Assembly: GCF_004362515.1 (NCBI RefSeq)
Contig: NZ_SNXU01000001.1
Location: 4,464,001 to 4,528,000 of the forward strand
Direction: 5' to 3'
From: Actinokineospora alba
Lineage (GTDB): Bacteria; Actinomycetota; Actinomycetes; Mycobacteriales; Pseudonocardiaceae
Length of the DNA: 64,000 nt
Position 1 is the first letter of the stretch; every line of letters starts with the position of its first letter. Positions 33,528 through 42,291 of this stretch are shown here, piece by piece. The notes under the pieces were generated by a model. That model had not been told where the DNA came from and did no database searches. It saw only the letters and a program-made list of their open reading frames with translations. A program made the position numbers and the translations under genes.

Positions 33528-34691
33528 ATGCCGCAAGGGCCACGTGAGGTGTCCGACCTCGAACTGTCCGCCGGGGCCGAAGCCGTCCTGCGCGCCCGGC
33601 TGCCGTCGATCGCCGAGCTGACCGTGGCGGCGATCATCGTCGAGGTGCCCAGCTACACCGGGGCGCTCAGCGGGAAGATGGGCGCGAACATCGAACGCGC
33701 CGTCCAGCTCGCGCTCGGCCGCTTCCTCGACCTGGCCTCCCGGACCAAAGGGGCCGACCCGAGCACCCCGATGGGTCCCGCGGTCGACGCGGCCCGCGAC
33801 CTCGGACGCGGCGAGGCGCGCAGCGGCCGGTCCATGGAAGCCCTGCTCGCCGCGTACCGGGTCGGGGCTCGGGTGTCCTGGCGTGAGCTGGCCGCCGCCG
33901 CGCTGGAGGGCGGCCTCGACGCGGCGGCGCTGGCCCAGTTCGCCGAGCTGGTGTTCGCCTACATCGACGAGCTGTCCGCCGCCAGCGTCGCCGGGCACGC
34001 CGACGAACTGGCCACCACCGGCCGGGTCCGGCAGCGGCACCTGGAACGGCTCAGCCACGCCCTGCTGACCGGGGCGCCCGCCGACGCCGTCCTGGCCGCC
34101 GCCGAACGCGCCCACTGGCCGCCGCCGCGGACGTTGACCGCGGTGCTGGTGCCGGTCGATCAGCTGCGCAAGGCCCTGACCCCGCTCGACGCGCGGACGC
34201 TGCAGCCCGCCGAGGACGTCCCCGGGTTGGAGGACGAGGTCGGCGCCCTGCTGGTCCCCGACGCGCCGCGGGCCACGCTGCTGCGCGCGCTTCGGCGGAC
34301 GGACGCTTTCGTCGGGCCGACCCGCGAGTGGCTTCAAGTGCGCACGTCGTACGACCGCGCTCTGCGCGCCTGGCGGCTCGGGTTGGCAGGCGACACCGAC
34401 GCGCACCTGGCGGAGCTGGTGGTGCGGGCCGACGAAGGCGCGCTGGAGGACCTGCGGGCCCGCGTCCTCGCCCCGATCCGCGCGCTTCGGCCGACCACCG
34501 CGGAGAAGCTGACCGACACCCTGCGGTCGTGGCTGCTGCACCACGGCAGGCGTGAGGACATCGCGGCGGACCTGTTCGTCCACGCGCAGACCGTGCGCTA
34601 CCGCATGGGCCAACTCCGCGAGCTGTATGGCGAGAAACTCGACGACCCGCGCACGGTGCTGGAACTGACCTTGGCCCTAGCCGCGCGGTGA
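33528..34691 (+). CDS. PucR-family transcriptional regulator
   Basis: The 387-residue regulator has an N-terminal helical sensor region and a C-terminal PucR helix-turn-helix (TLRSWLLHHGRREDIAADLF, VHAQTVRYRMGQLRELYG). A GGDEF-like middle is degenerate. GAGGTG just upstream supports ATG 33528. Divergent placement next to the desaturase and its reductase suggests it controls them; similar arrangements exist in mycobacteria. The ligand is unknown. Its 3' end overlaps the convergent ychJ gene by 15 bp. Confidence 0.93.
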   Translation: MPQGPREVSDLELSAGAEAVLRARLPSIAELTVAAIIVEVPSYTGALSGKMGANIERAVQLALGRFLDLASRTKGADPSTPMGPAVDAARDLGRGEARSGRSMEALLAAYRVGARVSWRELAAAALEGGLDAAALAQFAELVFAYIDELSAASVAGHADELATTGRVRQRHLERLSHALLTGAPADAVLAAAERAHWPPPRTLTAVLVPVDQLRKALTPLDARTLQPAEDVPGLEDEVGALLVPDAPRATLLRALRRTDAFVGPTREWLQVRTSYDRALRAWRLGLAGDTDAHLAELVVRADEGALEDLRARVLAPIRALRPTTAEKLTDTLRSWLLHHGRREDIAADLFVHAQTVRYRMGQLRELYGEKLDDPRTVLELTLALAAR

Positions 34692-35072
34692 CTGGGTCCC
34701 ATCCACGTACACCCAGTGCCCGTTTTCGCGAGTGAAAGTGCTGTTCTCGTGGAGGACGCCTGCGGTGCGGCCTTCGCGGTAGTGGGCGCGGAACTCGACG
34801 GTGCCCTCTTTGTCGAATGGGCCGCCGCGGCTCTTGCCGATGATCTCCAGGGCGGTCCAGCGCTGCCCGGGGTCGAGATCAAGTTCGGCCGGGCGGGTCG
34901 AGGAATGCCAGGAGGACAACAGGTATGCCTCGTCGCCCACGGCGAACGCGCTGAAGCGGGAGCGCATCAGTTGTTCGGCGGTCGCGGCTTTCGCCTCGCC
35001 GGAGTGCAGCCTGCCGCAGCACTCGTCGAGGGTTTCACCGGTTCCGCAAGGGCAGCGGTTCAAGGGGGTCAC
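34677..35072 (-). CDS. ychJ: YchJ-family protein with SEC-C type Cys motif
   Basis: The 131-residue protein starts MTPLNRCPCGTGETLDECCG, the N-terminal zinc-binding SEC-C-like motif (CPCG...CC), followed by AEQLMRSRFSAFAVGDEAYL and the conserved WTALEIIGKSRGGPFDKEGT, VEFRAHY and ENSTFTRENGHWVYVDG. This is the standard YchJ/UPF0225 protein, of unknown biochemical role. The GTG at 35072 overlaps the stop of the upstream thioesterase gene as GTGA. A longer frame to 35477 over the thioesterase is spurious. Confidence 0.93.
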   Translation of the reverse strand: MTPLNRCPCGTGETLDECCGRLHSGEAKAATAEQLMRSRFSAFAVGDEAYLLSSWHSSTRPAELDLDPGQRWTALEIIGKSRGGPFDKEGTVEFRAHYREGRTAGVLHENSTFTRENGHWVYVDGTQSPRG

Positions 35073-35536
35073 CGCGGCCGCCAGCGCTTCCACAGTGCGG
35101 TCGCGGCGGCACGGGTCTTGCCGTCCCAGTTCAGTTCGACCTCCACGGTCATCGCCGCCTCCGCCGCCTCGATCACCGTGGCGCGCAGCTCCACCGTGTC
35201 GTGCAGGGGAGCGGGACGCAGGTAGCGCACTGCCAGCCCGGCGGTCACATAGGACAGCGCGGCCCCCGGCAGCGGCGGCCAGCCCCGCCGATCCGCCTCC
35301 AACATCACCGCCGCCGCCGAGTGGCAGTCCAGCACGGTGCCGATGATGCCGCCGTTGAGGTAGCCGAGCCCGTTGTCGTGCTCGGGCCACGGCGTGAACT
35401 CGGCGGTCACGAACCCGTCCGCGGGGTAGCTGCGCAGCTTGAGGCCCTTGTCGTTGCCGTGCCCACAGCCGAAGCACGGCAGGTCGGGATACAGCCGCTC
35501 CTGAATGCTGATCCCTAAGTCGTCACGCTGCGTCAT
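35069..35536 (-). CDS. PaaI-family hot-dog thioesterase
   Basis: The 155-residue protein has the hot-dog thioesterase features: LPCFGCGHGNDKGLKLRSYP at the start, the core LGYLNGGIIGTVLDCHSAAA (the NGG-x5-D helix) and VRYLRPAPLHDTVELRATV. It should hydrolyse a thioester such as an acyl- or aryl-CoA. The start ATG 35536 is supported by GGAGAAGG; the frame to 35548 lacks a site. It is translationally coupled to ychJ. Confidence 0.9.
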   Translation of the reverse strand: MTQRDDLGISIQERLYPDLPCFGCGHGNDKGLKLRSYPADGFVTAEFTPWPEHDNGLGYLNGGIIGTVLDCHSAAAVMLEADRRGWPPLPGAALSYVTAGLAVRYLRPAPLHDTVELRATVIEAAEAAMTVEVELNWDGKTRAAATALWKRWRPR

Positions 35537-35573
35537 GGCCTTCTCCACTCGTCCCGGTGCGGCCCATTGTTTC

Positions 35574-36821
35574 TCACGGGCTCGGGACCGGTGCCGTCGA
35601 CCGCTCCACTTCGGATCGGGTGAGGCGGTGTACGTAGGCGGCGCAGCCGATTCCGATCACGGTCAGGGCCAGCCAGGGCAGGGCGGGCAGCCCGGCGGAG
35701 CGGGCCAGGTCCAGTGCCGTGCCGGTGAACAGGTTGCCGAGCAGGATGCCGACACCGACGAAAGTGTTGTACAGGCCGTAATGGGTCGCGACGAGGTGGT
35801 CGCCGGACAGACGGACGATCGTGTCCATCTCGAACGGGAACACCACCGCCGTCCCCAGCGCCAGCAGGATCGCGCTCGCCAGCAGCGCGGCCACCGTGGG
35901 CGCGGCGCCCGCACCCGAGGTCAGGGCGGGCGGGAGGAAGGCGGTGCTCATCAGGGCCAGACCCGCGACGAGGCTGCCGTCTGGGCCGAACCTGCGCTTG
36001 AACACCGCCGTCACCCGAAGCTGACCCGCCACCGCCAGGCCCGCGGACACGGCGAACAACGCGGTCACCACGGCGGTTCCGGCCGGGCCGGGGCCCAGCA
36101 CCCGTCGGGCTTCCAGCGGCAGCGCCAGATACACCTGGAACGACAGGACGTACGAGCCGACCATCGCCAGGGAGAACAGCAGGAACGGGCGGTTGGCCAG
36201 GATCGACCGCCACACCCGGGTCACCCGGACCTCCGAGCGCGCGGGCGCGTCCTGGCCGGGCAGCGACCGGAGCTGCAGGACGGTCAGCACCGCGAAGACC
36301 CCGGCCGCCACCAGGCACGTCAGCCGGAAATCCAACGCGGTGAGGCCGAGGCCGACGACCGGGCCGAGCAGGATTCCCGCCTGGTAGAAGACGTTGAACA
36401 ACGCGAACGCCTCGACCCGGCGCGGCCCGGCGTCCTGGGCGACATAGGCGCGGACGGCCGGGTTGAACAGCGCCCCGGCGAAACCGGTGGCGGCGGAGGC
36501 GATGATCAGCGCCGGAACCGAGTCGACCACGCCCAGGAGGGCGAAACCCGCTGTGCGCAAGGCGCATCCGGCGACGATGAGCGGTTTGCAGCCGAACCGG
36601 TCGGCGAGCGTGCCGCCGATCAGGAACATCCCCTGCTGGGCGAAGTTGCGCACCCCGAGGATCAGGCCGACCAGCCACCCGGCGAGCGCGAGTTCGCCCG
36701 ACAGGTGCATCGCCAGATACGGCATCAGCATGTAGAAGCCCAGATTGATGGTGAACTGGTTGAGCACCATCAGCCGGACCGGCCTGCCGAACGACCGGTA
36801 TTCCCGCAGCACGCCGGTCAT
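35574..36821 (-). CDS. MFS transporter coupled to the PLP enzyme
   Basis: The 415-residue protein has twelve predicted helices and the MFS loop motif GGTLADRFGCKPLIVAG between helices 2 and 3. Its ATG (36821) overlaps the stop of the PLP-enzyme gene as ATGA, which suggests it exports the product of that enzyme. A much longer open frame reaching 38321 is a chance extension across the PLP gene. The substrate is not visible. Confidence 0.92.
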   Translation of the reverse strand: MTGVLREYRSFGRPVRLMVLNQFTINLGFYMLMPYLAMHLSGELALAGWLVGLILGVRNFAQQGMFLIGGTLADRFGCKPLIVAGCALRTAGFALLGVVDSVPALIIASAATGFAGALFNPAVRAYVAQDAGPRRVEAFALFNVFYQAGILLGPVVGLGLTALDFRLTCLVAAGVFAVLTVLQLRSLPGQDAPARSEVRVTRVWRSILANRPFLLFSLAMVGSYVLSFQVYLALPLEARRVLGPGPAGTAVVTALFAVSAGLAVAGQLRVTAVFKRRFGPDGSLVAGLALMSTAFLPPALTSGAGAAPTVAALLASAILLALGTAVVFPFEMDTIVRLSGDHLVATHYGLYNTFVGVGILLGNLFTGTALDLARSAGLPALPWLALTVIGIGCAAYVHRLTRSEVERSTAPVPSP

Positions 36822-37924
36822 GCGCCCGCCGCCTCGGGGGCGTGCACGGTCGTGCAGCGGGTCCAGCGGGTGACGACCCGGTCGGACGGACTGGCGATCA
36901 CGTCCGGTTCGTCGGGTGTGGGGGAGCCGAGTAGGCCGTGTGCGGCGCAGTAATCGTCGTTGTAGACGGTGTCGAAGTAGCGGTGCGGGCCGTCGGGGAA
37001 CACCGCGACGATCCGCGTGTGCGGGTCCTGCGTGCGGGCCGCCCAGCCCGCCACCAGCGCGACCGCGCCGACGCTCCAACCCCCGCCCGCGTGGTGCGTC
37101 GACGCCAGGGCGCGGCACGACTTGACCGCCTCCGCGGGGGCGACCCAGTGCACCTCGTCGAACGCCGCGTAGTCGACGTTGCGTGGGTGGATGCTCGACC
37201 CCAGCCCACGCATGAGCCGGGTGCCCGCGGGCTGGCCGAAGATCGTCGACCCGACCGTGTCGACGCCGATCAGCCGCAGGTGCGGGAAGTACTCGCGCAG
37301 CACCTTCGCGATCCCTGCCGAGTGCCCGCCCGTCCCCACCGAGCACACCAGCACGTCGATGCGGCCGAGTTGGGCGAGCAGCTCCAAGGCGAGCGGCGCG
37401 TAGGCGGCGACGTTGTCGGGGTTGTTGTATTGGTCCGGGCAATAGCTGCCGGGGGCCGCGTCGAGGATCGCGCGCACCCGCTGCCTGCGCGCCTGCTGCC
37501 ACCCGCCCTTCGGATGCGGCTCGGTCACCGTCTCCACCCGCGCGCCATACGCGCTGAGCAGCCGGTGCATCATCGGCTCCATCCCCGGATCGGACACGAG
37601 GGTGACCGGGTGCCCGTGCACGATCCCGGCCAGCGCCAAGCCGAGTCCGAGGGTGCCGCTGGTGGACTCGACGATCCTCGCGCCGGGCGCGAGATCGCCG
37701 CGCGCCCGCGCCTGAGTGACCATGTGCAGGGCGGGGCGATCTTTGATCCCACCGGGGTTGCAGCCTTCGAGCTTCGCCCAGAAACCCCGTCCCGCGGGGC
37801 AGAGCGGGCGGTCGATCCAGAGCACGGGCGTGTTGCCGACCGCGTTGGCCGCGGTGAGGCAGGTGGCGGCGGCGGGGTTGACGAGATGGGCGGTGTTCGC
37901 GCGGGTACGCAGGATGTCGGTCAT
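36818..37924 (-). CDS. PLP-dependent cysteine-synthase-family enzyme
   Basis: The 368-residue fold-type II enzyme shows the catalytic lysine in NPGGIKDRPALHM, the substrate Ser/Thr loop ESTSGTLGLGLALAG and the PLP phosphate loop SVGTGGHSAGIAKVL. It is related to O-acetylserine sulfhydrylase and to SbnA-like beta-replacement enzymes. Close coupling to an MFS exporter suggests biosynthesis of a secreted amino acid derivative rather than housekeeping cysteine synthesis; this is inference. The start is ATG 37924, with TTG 37951 as an alternative. A small secreted-type protein gene lies 75 bp upstream on the same strand. Confidence 0.9.
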   Translation of the reverse strand: MTDILRTRANTAHLVNPAAATCLTAANAVGNTPVLWIDRPLCPAGRGFWAKLEGCNPGGIKDRPALHMVTQARARGDLAPGARIVESTSGTLGLGLALAGIVHGHPVTLVSDPGMEPMMHRLLSAYGARVETVTEPHPKGGWQQARRQRVRAILDAAPGSYCPDQYNNPDNVAAYAPLALELLAQLGRIDVLVCSVGTGGHSAGIAKVLREYFPHLRLIGVDTVGSTIFGQPAGTRLMRGLGSSIHPRNVDYAAFDEVHWVAPAEAVKSCRALASTHHAGGGWSVGAVALVAGWAARTQDPHTRIVAVFPDGPHRYFDTVYNDDYCAAHGLLGSPTPDEPDVIASPSDRVVTRWTRCTTVHAPEAAGA

Positions 37925-37999
37925 CGGAGCTCGATTCGAGAGTGTCCACAAGGGACAAGACGTCAGGGCCGGAGCCGCGCTGCCGCGCGGCTGGCGACG

Positions 38000-38359
38000 T
38001 CAGGACCTGGCGACCGAGATCTCGACCAGTAACGCGCGTCCCGAGGGGCGGGGTAACGACGCGCGGGGGGTCTCGACGGGTGGCGCCGGGTCGGCGGGCA
38101 GTGCCGTGACCGGCCGCTCGCAGTGGTCGGACTCCGCCGTCGCGGTGGAGGTGGAGGTGGAGGTGGAGTCCGGCACGTGCGCCTGGTGCGCGCCCACGCC
38201 GCAGCCGTCGAGGTGGTGCTCGACGGCTGCCGGAGCCGCGCCCACACTGTCCTGGTGCGGCGGACACAATGCCGCCGCGAGCACCAACAGCGAGGAGATG
38301 AGCAGGGCGAGGCCCGACCACGCACCGCGCCGCCGCGCGGGAGTCGGCTGCTTCCCCAT
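38000..38359 (-). CDS. Small membrane-anchored or secreted protein, 119 aa
   Basis: The protein starts MGKQPTPARRRGAWSGLALL with a hydrophobic helix (about residues 13-34) and an extracellular His/Cys-containing part (CPPHQDSVG, EHHLDGCGVGAHQAHVP). A Ser-Thr run encoded by a tandem GGAGGT hexamer (about 38144-38170, + strand view) follows, then a Pro-rich tail. The His/Cys content could bind metal. I cannot name a family. It lies upstream of the PLP enzyme/MFS pair on the same strand and may belong to that unit. Confidence 0.6.
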   Translation of the reverse strand: MGKQPTPARRRGAWSGLALLISSLLVLAAALCPPHQDSVGAAPAAVEHHLDGCGVGAHQAHVPDSTSTSTSTATAESDHCERPVTALPADPAPPVETPRASLPRPSGRALLVEISVARS

Positions 38360-38447
38360 GATCTCGAAGCTAGCAGTGTCGGCCGCACGGGGTTCGGCGT
38401 GTGGCCCACATCTCGCGCGGCGGCGGGGTTGTGAATTTCCCAATCGG

Positions 38448-39476
38448 TCAGAAGTCCTCGTCGAAGCTCACCGAGCCGGTGACGGCGACCTGGTACGCCG
38501 ACACCTTCCGCTCGAAGAAGTTCGACAGCTCCTGCACGTCCTGCAGCTCCATGAACGTGAACGGGTTGCCCGACCCGTACTCCGGTGCCAGCCCCAACGC
38601 CGCGAGCCTGCGGTCGGCGACGTGTTCCAGGTAGGCGCGCATGTCGCTCAGCGGCAGGCCCGCGACGCCCTGGCCGAGGAGGTCCTCGGCGAACCGGGTC
38701 TCGGCGTCGACCGCTTCGCGCAGCATCTGGCGGACCTGGTCGTGCAGCGCGTCGTCGAACAGGTCCGGTTCCTCGCGGCGGACGGTTTCCACCACGTCGA
38801 AGGCGAACGCCATGTGCATGGACTCGTCCCGGAAGACCCAGTTCGTGCCTGACGCCAAGCCGTTGAGCAGGCCCCTGGACCGCAGGAAGTACACGTAGGC
38901 GAAGGCGCCGTAGAAGAACAGGCCCTCGATGCACGCGGCGAAGCAGATCAGGTTCAGCAGGAACCCGCGTCGGTCCTCTTTGGACTCCAGACGGTGCAGG
39001 CCGTTGATCGAGTCGATCCAGCGGTAGCAGAACTCCGCCTTGTCCCGGATCGACGGGATGTTCTCCACCGCGGCGAACGCGGCGGCCCGCTCCTGCTCGT
39101 CGGGCAGGTAGGTGTCGAGCAGGGTCAGGTAGAACTGGACGTGCACGGCCTCCTCGAACAGCTGCCGCGACAGGTAGAGCCTGGCCTCGGGGGCGTTGAT
39201 GTGCTGGTAGAGGTTCAGCACCAGGTTGTTGGCGACGATGGTGTCGCCGGTGGCGAAGAAGGCGACCAGCCGGTTGATCAGGTGCCGTTCGGCGCCGGTC
39301 AGCTTCTTCAGGTCGGCGAGGTCGGAGTGCAGGTCGACCTCCTCGACGCTCCACGTGTTCTTGATGGCGTCGCGGAAGCTCTCGTAGAACCGGGGGTACC
39401 GCATCGGCCGCAGGGTCAGGTCCATGCCAGGGTCGAGCAGGGACTTGGCCCGCCGGGTGTTGTCCAAAGTGGTCAC
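38448..39476 (-). CDS. nrdB: Ribonucleotide reductase beta subunit, class Ia-like
   Basis: The 342-residue protein carries the di-iron ligands of R2: the Asp in FFATGDTIVANN, EEAVHVQFY (Glu, His and the radical Tyr four residues after His), a second set of Glu/His in the later helices (FRDESMHMAFAF) and a C-terminal peptide rich in acidic residues (SVSFDEDF) for docking to NrdA. Tyr is present at the radical position, so it is not the Chlamydia-like Phe form. The GTG start 39476 overlaps the nrdA stop by 4 bp. It supplies the radical for deoxynucleotide synthesis. Confidence 0.95.
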   Translation of the reverse strand: MTTLDNTRRAKSLLDPGMDLTLRPMRYPRFYESFRDAIKNTWSVEEVDLHSDLADLKKLTGAERHLINRLVAFFATGDTIVANNLVLNLYQHINAPEARLYLSRQLFEEAVHVQFYLTLLDTYLPDEQERAAAFAAVENIPSIRDKAEFCYRWIDSINGLHRLESKEDRRGFLLNLICFAACIEGLFFYGAFAYVYFLRSRGLLNGLASGTNWVFRDESMHMAFAFDVVETVRREEPDLFDDALHDQVRQMLREAVDAETRFAEDLLGQGVAGLPLSDMRAYLEHVADRRLAALGLAPEYGSGNPFTFMELQDVQELSNFFERKVSAYQVAVTGSVSFDEDF

Positions 39477-41803
39477 TCGCACGCCTCGCAGGTCTCGGGG
39501 TTCTCCAAGGAGCAAGCGATTGCGTCAGGTGAAACCGTCGCCTGCTGGATGCGCGTCGCCGGGCGGGAGCGCAGGTAGTACGTGGTCTTGAGGCCGGTCT
39601 GCCAGGCGTAGCGGTACATCGACGACAGCTTCCCGATCGTCGGCGAGGCGACGAACAGGTTCAGCGACTGGCTCTGGTCGATGTACGGGCCGCGCGCGGC
39701 GGCGAGGTCGATCAAAGCGCGCTGCGGGAGTTCCCACGCGGTGCGGAACAGCGCCCGGCTCTCCTCGGGCAGGGACTCGATGCCCTGCACGGAACCCTCG
39801 TCGCGCTTGAGGGTCGAGCGCACCGACGGTGTCCACAGGCCGTGCTTCTTCAACTCCGCCACCAGGTACGAGTTCACCTGGAGGAACTCACCCGAGAGCG
39901 TCTCGCGCTTGAACAGGTTCGACACCTGCGGCTCGACGCACTCGAAGCAGCCCGCGATGGACGCGATCGTCGCCGTCGGCGCCACCGCGATCAGCAGCGA
40001 GTTGCGCAGGCCGTGCTCGGCGATCCGCTCCCGCACCGCCGCCCACCGCTCGGTCTGCGTCGGCGTCACTCCCCACAGGTCCGGCTGCAGGTCCCCGCGG
40101 GCCGCGCGGGTCTGCTGGTAGGCCGGGTGCGCGCCCGCGCTCGCCGCCTGCGCCGCCGAGGTCTCCAGCGCGGTCAGGTAGATCTCCTCGGCGATCCGGG
40201 TCGACAGCTCCTTCGCCTCCGCGCTGTCGAACGGCAGGCGCAGCGCGAAGAACACGTCCTGCAGGCCCATCACCCCGAGCCCGACCGGGCGCCAGCGCGG
40301 GTTGCTCCGGCCGGCCTGCTCGGTGGGGTAGTAGTTGATGTCGATCACCCGGTCGAGGAACGTGACGGCCGTGCGGACGGTCTCGCGCAGCCGCTCCCAG
40401 TCCATGCCCCCGGCGTGGTCGAGGTGCGCGCCGAGGTTGACCGAGCCGAGGTTGCACACCGCGGTCTCGTCGTCGCTGGTCACCTCCAGGATCTCGGTGC
40501 AGAGATTGGACAGGTGCACGACGTTGCCGGGCTCGGCGGTCTGGTTGCAGGTGCGGTTCGCGGTGTCCTTGAACGTCATCCACCCGTTGCCGGTCTGGGC
40601 GAGCGTGCGCATCATGCGGCCGTAGAGGTCCCGCGCCTTGACTGTGCGCACAGCCCGTCCGGCCTCCTCGGCGGCGCGGTAGGCGCGGTCGAACGCCTCG
40701 CCCCACAGGTCAGGCAGCTCGGGGATCTCGGCGGGGTCGAACAGCGACCAGTCGGCGTCGGCCTCGACCCGGCGCATGAACTCATCGGGGATCCAGTTGG
40801 CGATGTTCAGGTTGTGCGTCCGCCGCGCGTCCTCACCCGTGTTGTCGCGCAGTTCGAGGAATTCCTCGATGTCGGGGTGCCAGGTCTCCAGGTACACGCA
40901 GGCCGCGCCCTTGCGCCTGCCGCCCTGGTTGACCGCCGCCACCGACGCGTCCAGTGTCCGCAGCCACGGCACGATCCCGTTGGAGTGCCCGTTGGTGCCC
41001 CGGATCAGCGCGCCGCGCGAACGCACCCGCGACCACTGCACACCGATGCCGCCCGCGAACTTCGAGAGCCGCGCGATCTGGGAATACCGCTCGTAGATGG
41101 ACTCCAGCTCGTCGCGCGGCGAGTCGAGCAGGTAGCACGACGACATCTGGGTGTGCCGGGTGCCGGAGTTGAACAGGGTCGGTGAACTGGGCAGGTAGGC
41201 CAGCGACGACATCAGCCGGTAGAACGCGATGGCCTCACTCGGCGTGTGCGACAGTCCACACGCGACTCGGAGCAGCCAGTGCTGCGGCCGCTCGACGACG
41301 GCCCGGTTGTCGGGGTGGCGCAGCAGGTAGCGGTCGTAGACCGTGCGCAGGCCGAAGTACTCGAACCGCAGGTCGGCGTCGTGGTCGACGGCGTCGTCGA
41401 GCTTGCGGGCGTGCGTGGCCACGAACGCCGCCGTGCCGTCGCCGATGAGGCCGTGGGCGTGGCCGAGCGCGACGCTCTGGCTGAACGAGTGCACGCCCTG
41501 CCCGCGGGTCTCCTTGTCGAGGTAGCCGGCGAGCAGGCGGGCGGCGAGCTTGGAGTACTGCGGCTCCTCGGACACCAGCTCGGCGGCGGTCTGGATGGAC
41601 AGCCGGTCGAGTTCCTCGGTGCTCGCGCCGTCGTAGAGCCCGCTGATCGTCTTCGTGGCCACCCGGCGCGGGTCGACCTCGGCCAGGCCGTCGGCGCAGC
41701 GGGCGACGGCACGGATGATCTTGGCTGGGTCGACCGGCTCGGTGTCGCCGCTGCGCTTGCGGACGCGCATCGTTTGGGCGGCGGTCTGGGTGGTGGCTGT
41801 CAC
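39473..41803 (-). CDS. nrdA: Ribonucleotide reductase alpha subunit, class Ia-like
   Basis: The 776-residue catalytic subunit has an N-terminal ATP-cone (VRKRSGDTEPVDPAKIIRAV, about residues 12-90), which senses dATP/ATP. The active-site residues are SSCYLLDSP (first Cys), SNLCTEILEV (Asn, Cys and Glu), CNLGSVNLG (partner Cys) and the C-terminal redox pair CEACE. The GTG start 41803 is chosen because GAGGAGAG lies 5-6 bases upstream. Expression is preceded by a cobalamin riboswitch and two NrdR boxes, as in Streptomyces class Ia nrdABS, where B12 shuts the operon off while a B12-dependent class II enzyme works. No nrdS regulator follows here. Confidence 0.96.
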   Translation of the reverse strand: MTATTQTAAQTMRVRKRSGDTEPVDPAKIIRAVARCADGLAEVDPRRVATKTISGLYDGASTEELDRLSIQTAAELVSEEPQYSKLAARLLAGYLDKETRGQGVHSFSQSVALGHAHGLIGDGTAAFVATHARKLDDAVDHDADLRFEYFGLRTVYDRYLLRHPDNRAVVERPQHWLLRVACGLSHTPSEAIAFYRLMSSLAYLPSSPTLFNSGTRHTQMSSCYLLDSPRDELESIYERYSQIARLSKFAGGIGVQWSRVRSRGALIRGTNGHSNGIVPWLRTLDASVAAVNQGGRRKGAACVYLETWHPDIEEFLELRDNTGEDARRTHNLNIANWIPDEFMRRVEADADWSLFDPAEIPELPDLWGEAFDRAYRAAEEAGRAVRTVKARDLYGRMMRTLAQTGNGWMTFKDTANRTCNQTAEPGNVVHLSNLCTEILEVTSDDETAVCNLGSVNLGAHLDHAGGMDWERLRETVRTAVTFLDRVIDINYYPTEQAGRSNPRWRPVGLGVMGLQDVFFALRLPFDSAEAKELSTRIAEEIYLTALETSAAQAASAGAHPAYQQTRAARGDLQPDLWGVTPTQTERWAAVRERIAEHGLRNSLLIAVAPTATIASIAGCFECVEPQVSNLFKRETLSGEFLQVNSYLVAELKKHGLWTPSVRSTLKRDEGSVQGIESLPEESRALFRTAWELPQRALIDLAAARGPYIDQSQSLNLFVASPTIGKLSSMYRYAWQTGLKTTYYLRSRPATRIQQATVSPDAIACSLENPETCEACE

Positions 41804-41937
41804 GGGCTCTCTCCTCGCGAGCTCGGGCTGACGTCCTGCCCCCGGAGCGCACGCGGAACCGACGGCGCCCACCGGCGCCGCGCAGCCCACGGCCCTCCCT
41901 CGGGACCAGGAACTCCCGCCCGCGACGCGGACGGGTG

Positions 41938-42130
41938 AGCGGGCAGGTCTTCGGACTCACGGGCAGGCCGACCGGCGCCGTCGCGCCTGTCGGCAGGTCT
42001 ACTGGCCGTCGCTTCCCGGACTTCGTCCAGTGCTTGTTGACGGCGGTCGTTCCCGTTCACCGCTGCGGGGCAGTCCCGGACTCACACCGGGTTCCCTCTT
42101 GCGACGGCCGCCCTGGTTGGACGGCCGAAC
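41938..42130 (-). ncRNA. Cobalamin (AdoCbl) riboswitch in the nrdAB leader
   Basis: The minus strand contains the conserved pieces in order: AAGAGGGAACCCGGTGTGAG with TCCGGGACTGCCCCGC (G-box and the following stem), a P7/P8-like arm, GCGACGGCCAGTAGACC, and the 3' motif GTGAGTCCGAAGACCTGCC. These are hallmarks of B12 riboswitches. After the aptamer a GC hairpin (about 41915-41938) and others near 41870 could act as the expression platform by terminating or masking the ribosome site. Regulation of nrdAB by cobalamin is expected from the Streptomyces precedent. Confidence 0.93.
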
Positions 42131-42141
42131 CAGCTCTCGGC

Positions 42142-42188
42142 ACACAATACATGGGTGATCACCGGGCTCGTGCACCTACATGTTGTGT
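42142..42188 (-). promoter_or_regulatory. Two NrdR boxes upstream of nrdAB
   Basis: ACACAATACATGGGTG (42142-42157) and CACCTACATGTTGTGT (42173-42188, reading ACACAACATGTAGGTG on the other strand) fit the NrdR box pattern. They are spaced 31 bp start to start, the three-turn spacing needed by the NrdR repressor. They overlap the likely nrdAB promoter. Confidence 0.85.
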
Positions 42189-42291
42189 CGGAGTGTCGCG
42201 GCTGCCCGGGGATACGTACGTGCGAGTTAGGTACCGAAATACGTAACTTCACCAATTCACTGTCCGGGTGGGACAGTCGATGCTGGGACCT

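Noticed and set aside
38144..38170. GGAGGT hexamer run as a series of ribosome binding sites
   Set aside because: It reads in frame as a Ser-Thr repeat in the minus-strand gene and precedes no + strand gene.
35574..38321. 915-codon gene ending as the MFS transporter
   Set aside because: Its first 500 codons are an out-of-frame reading of the PLP enzyme and upstream region. The MFS start with ATGA overlap at 36821 is natural.
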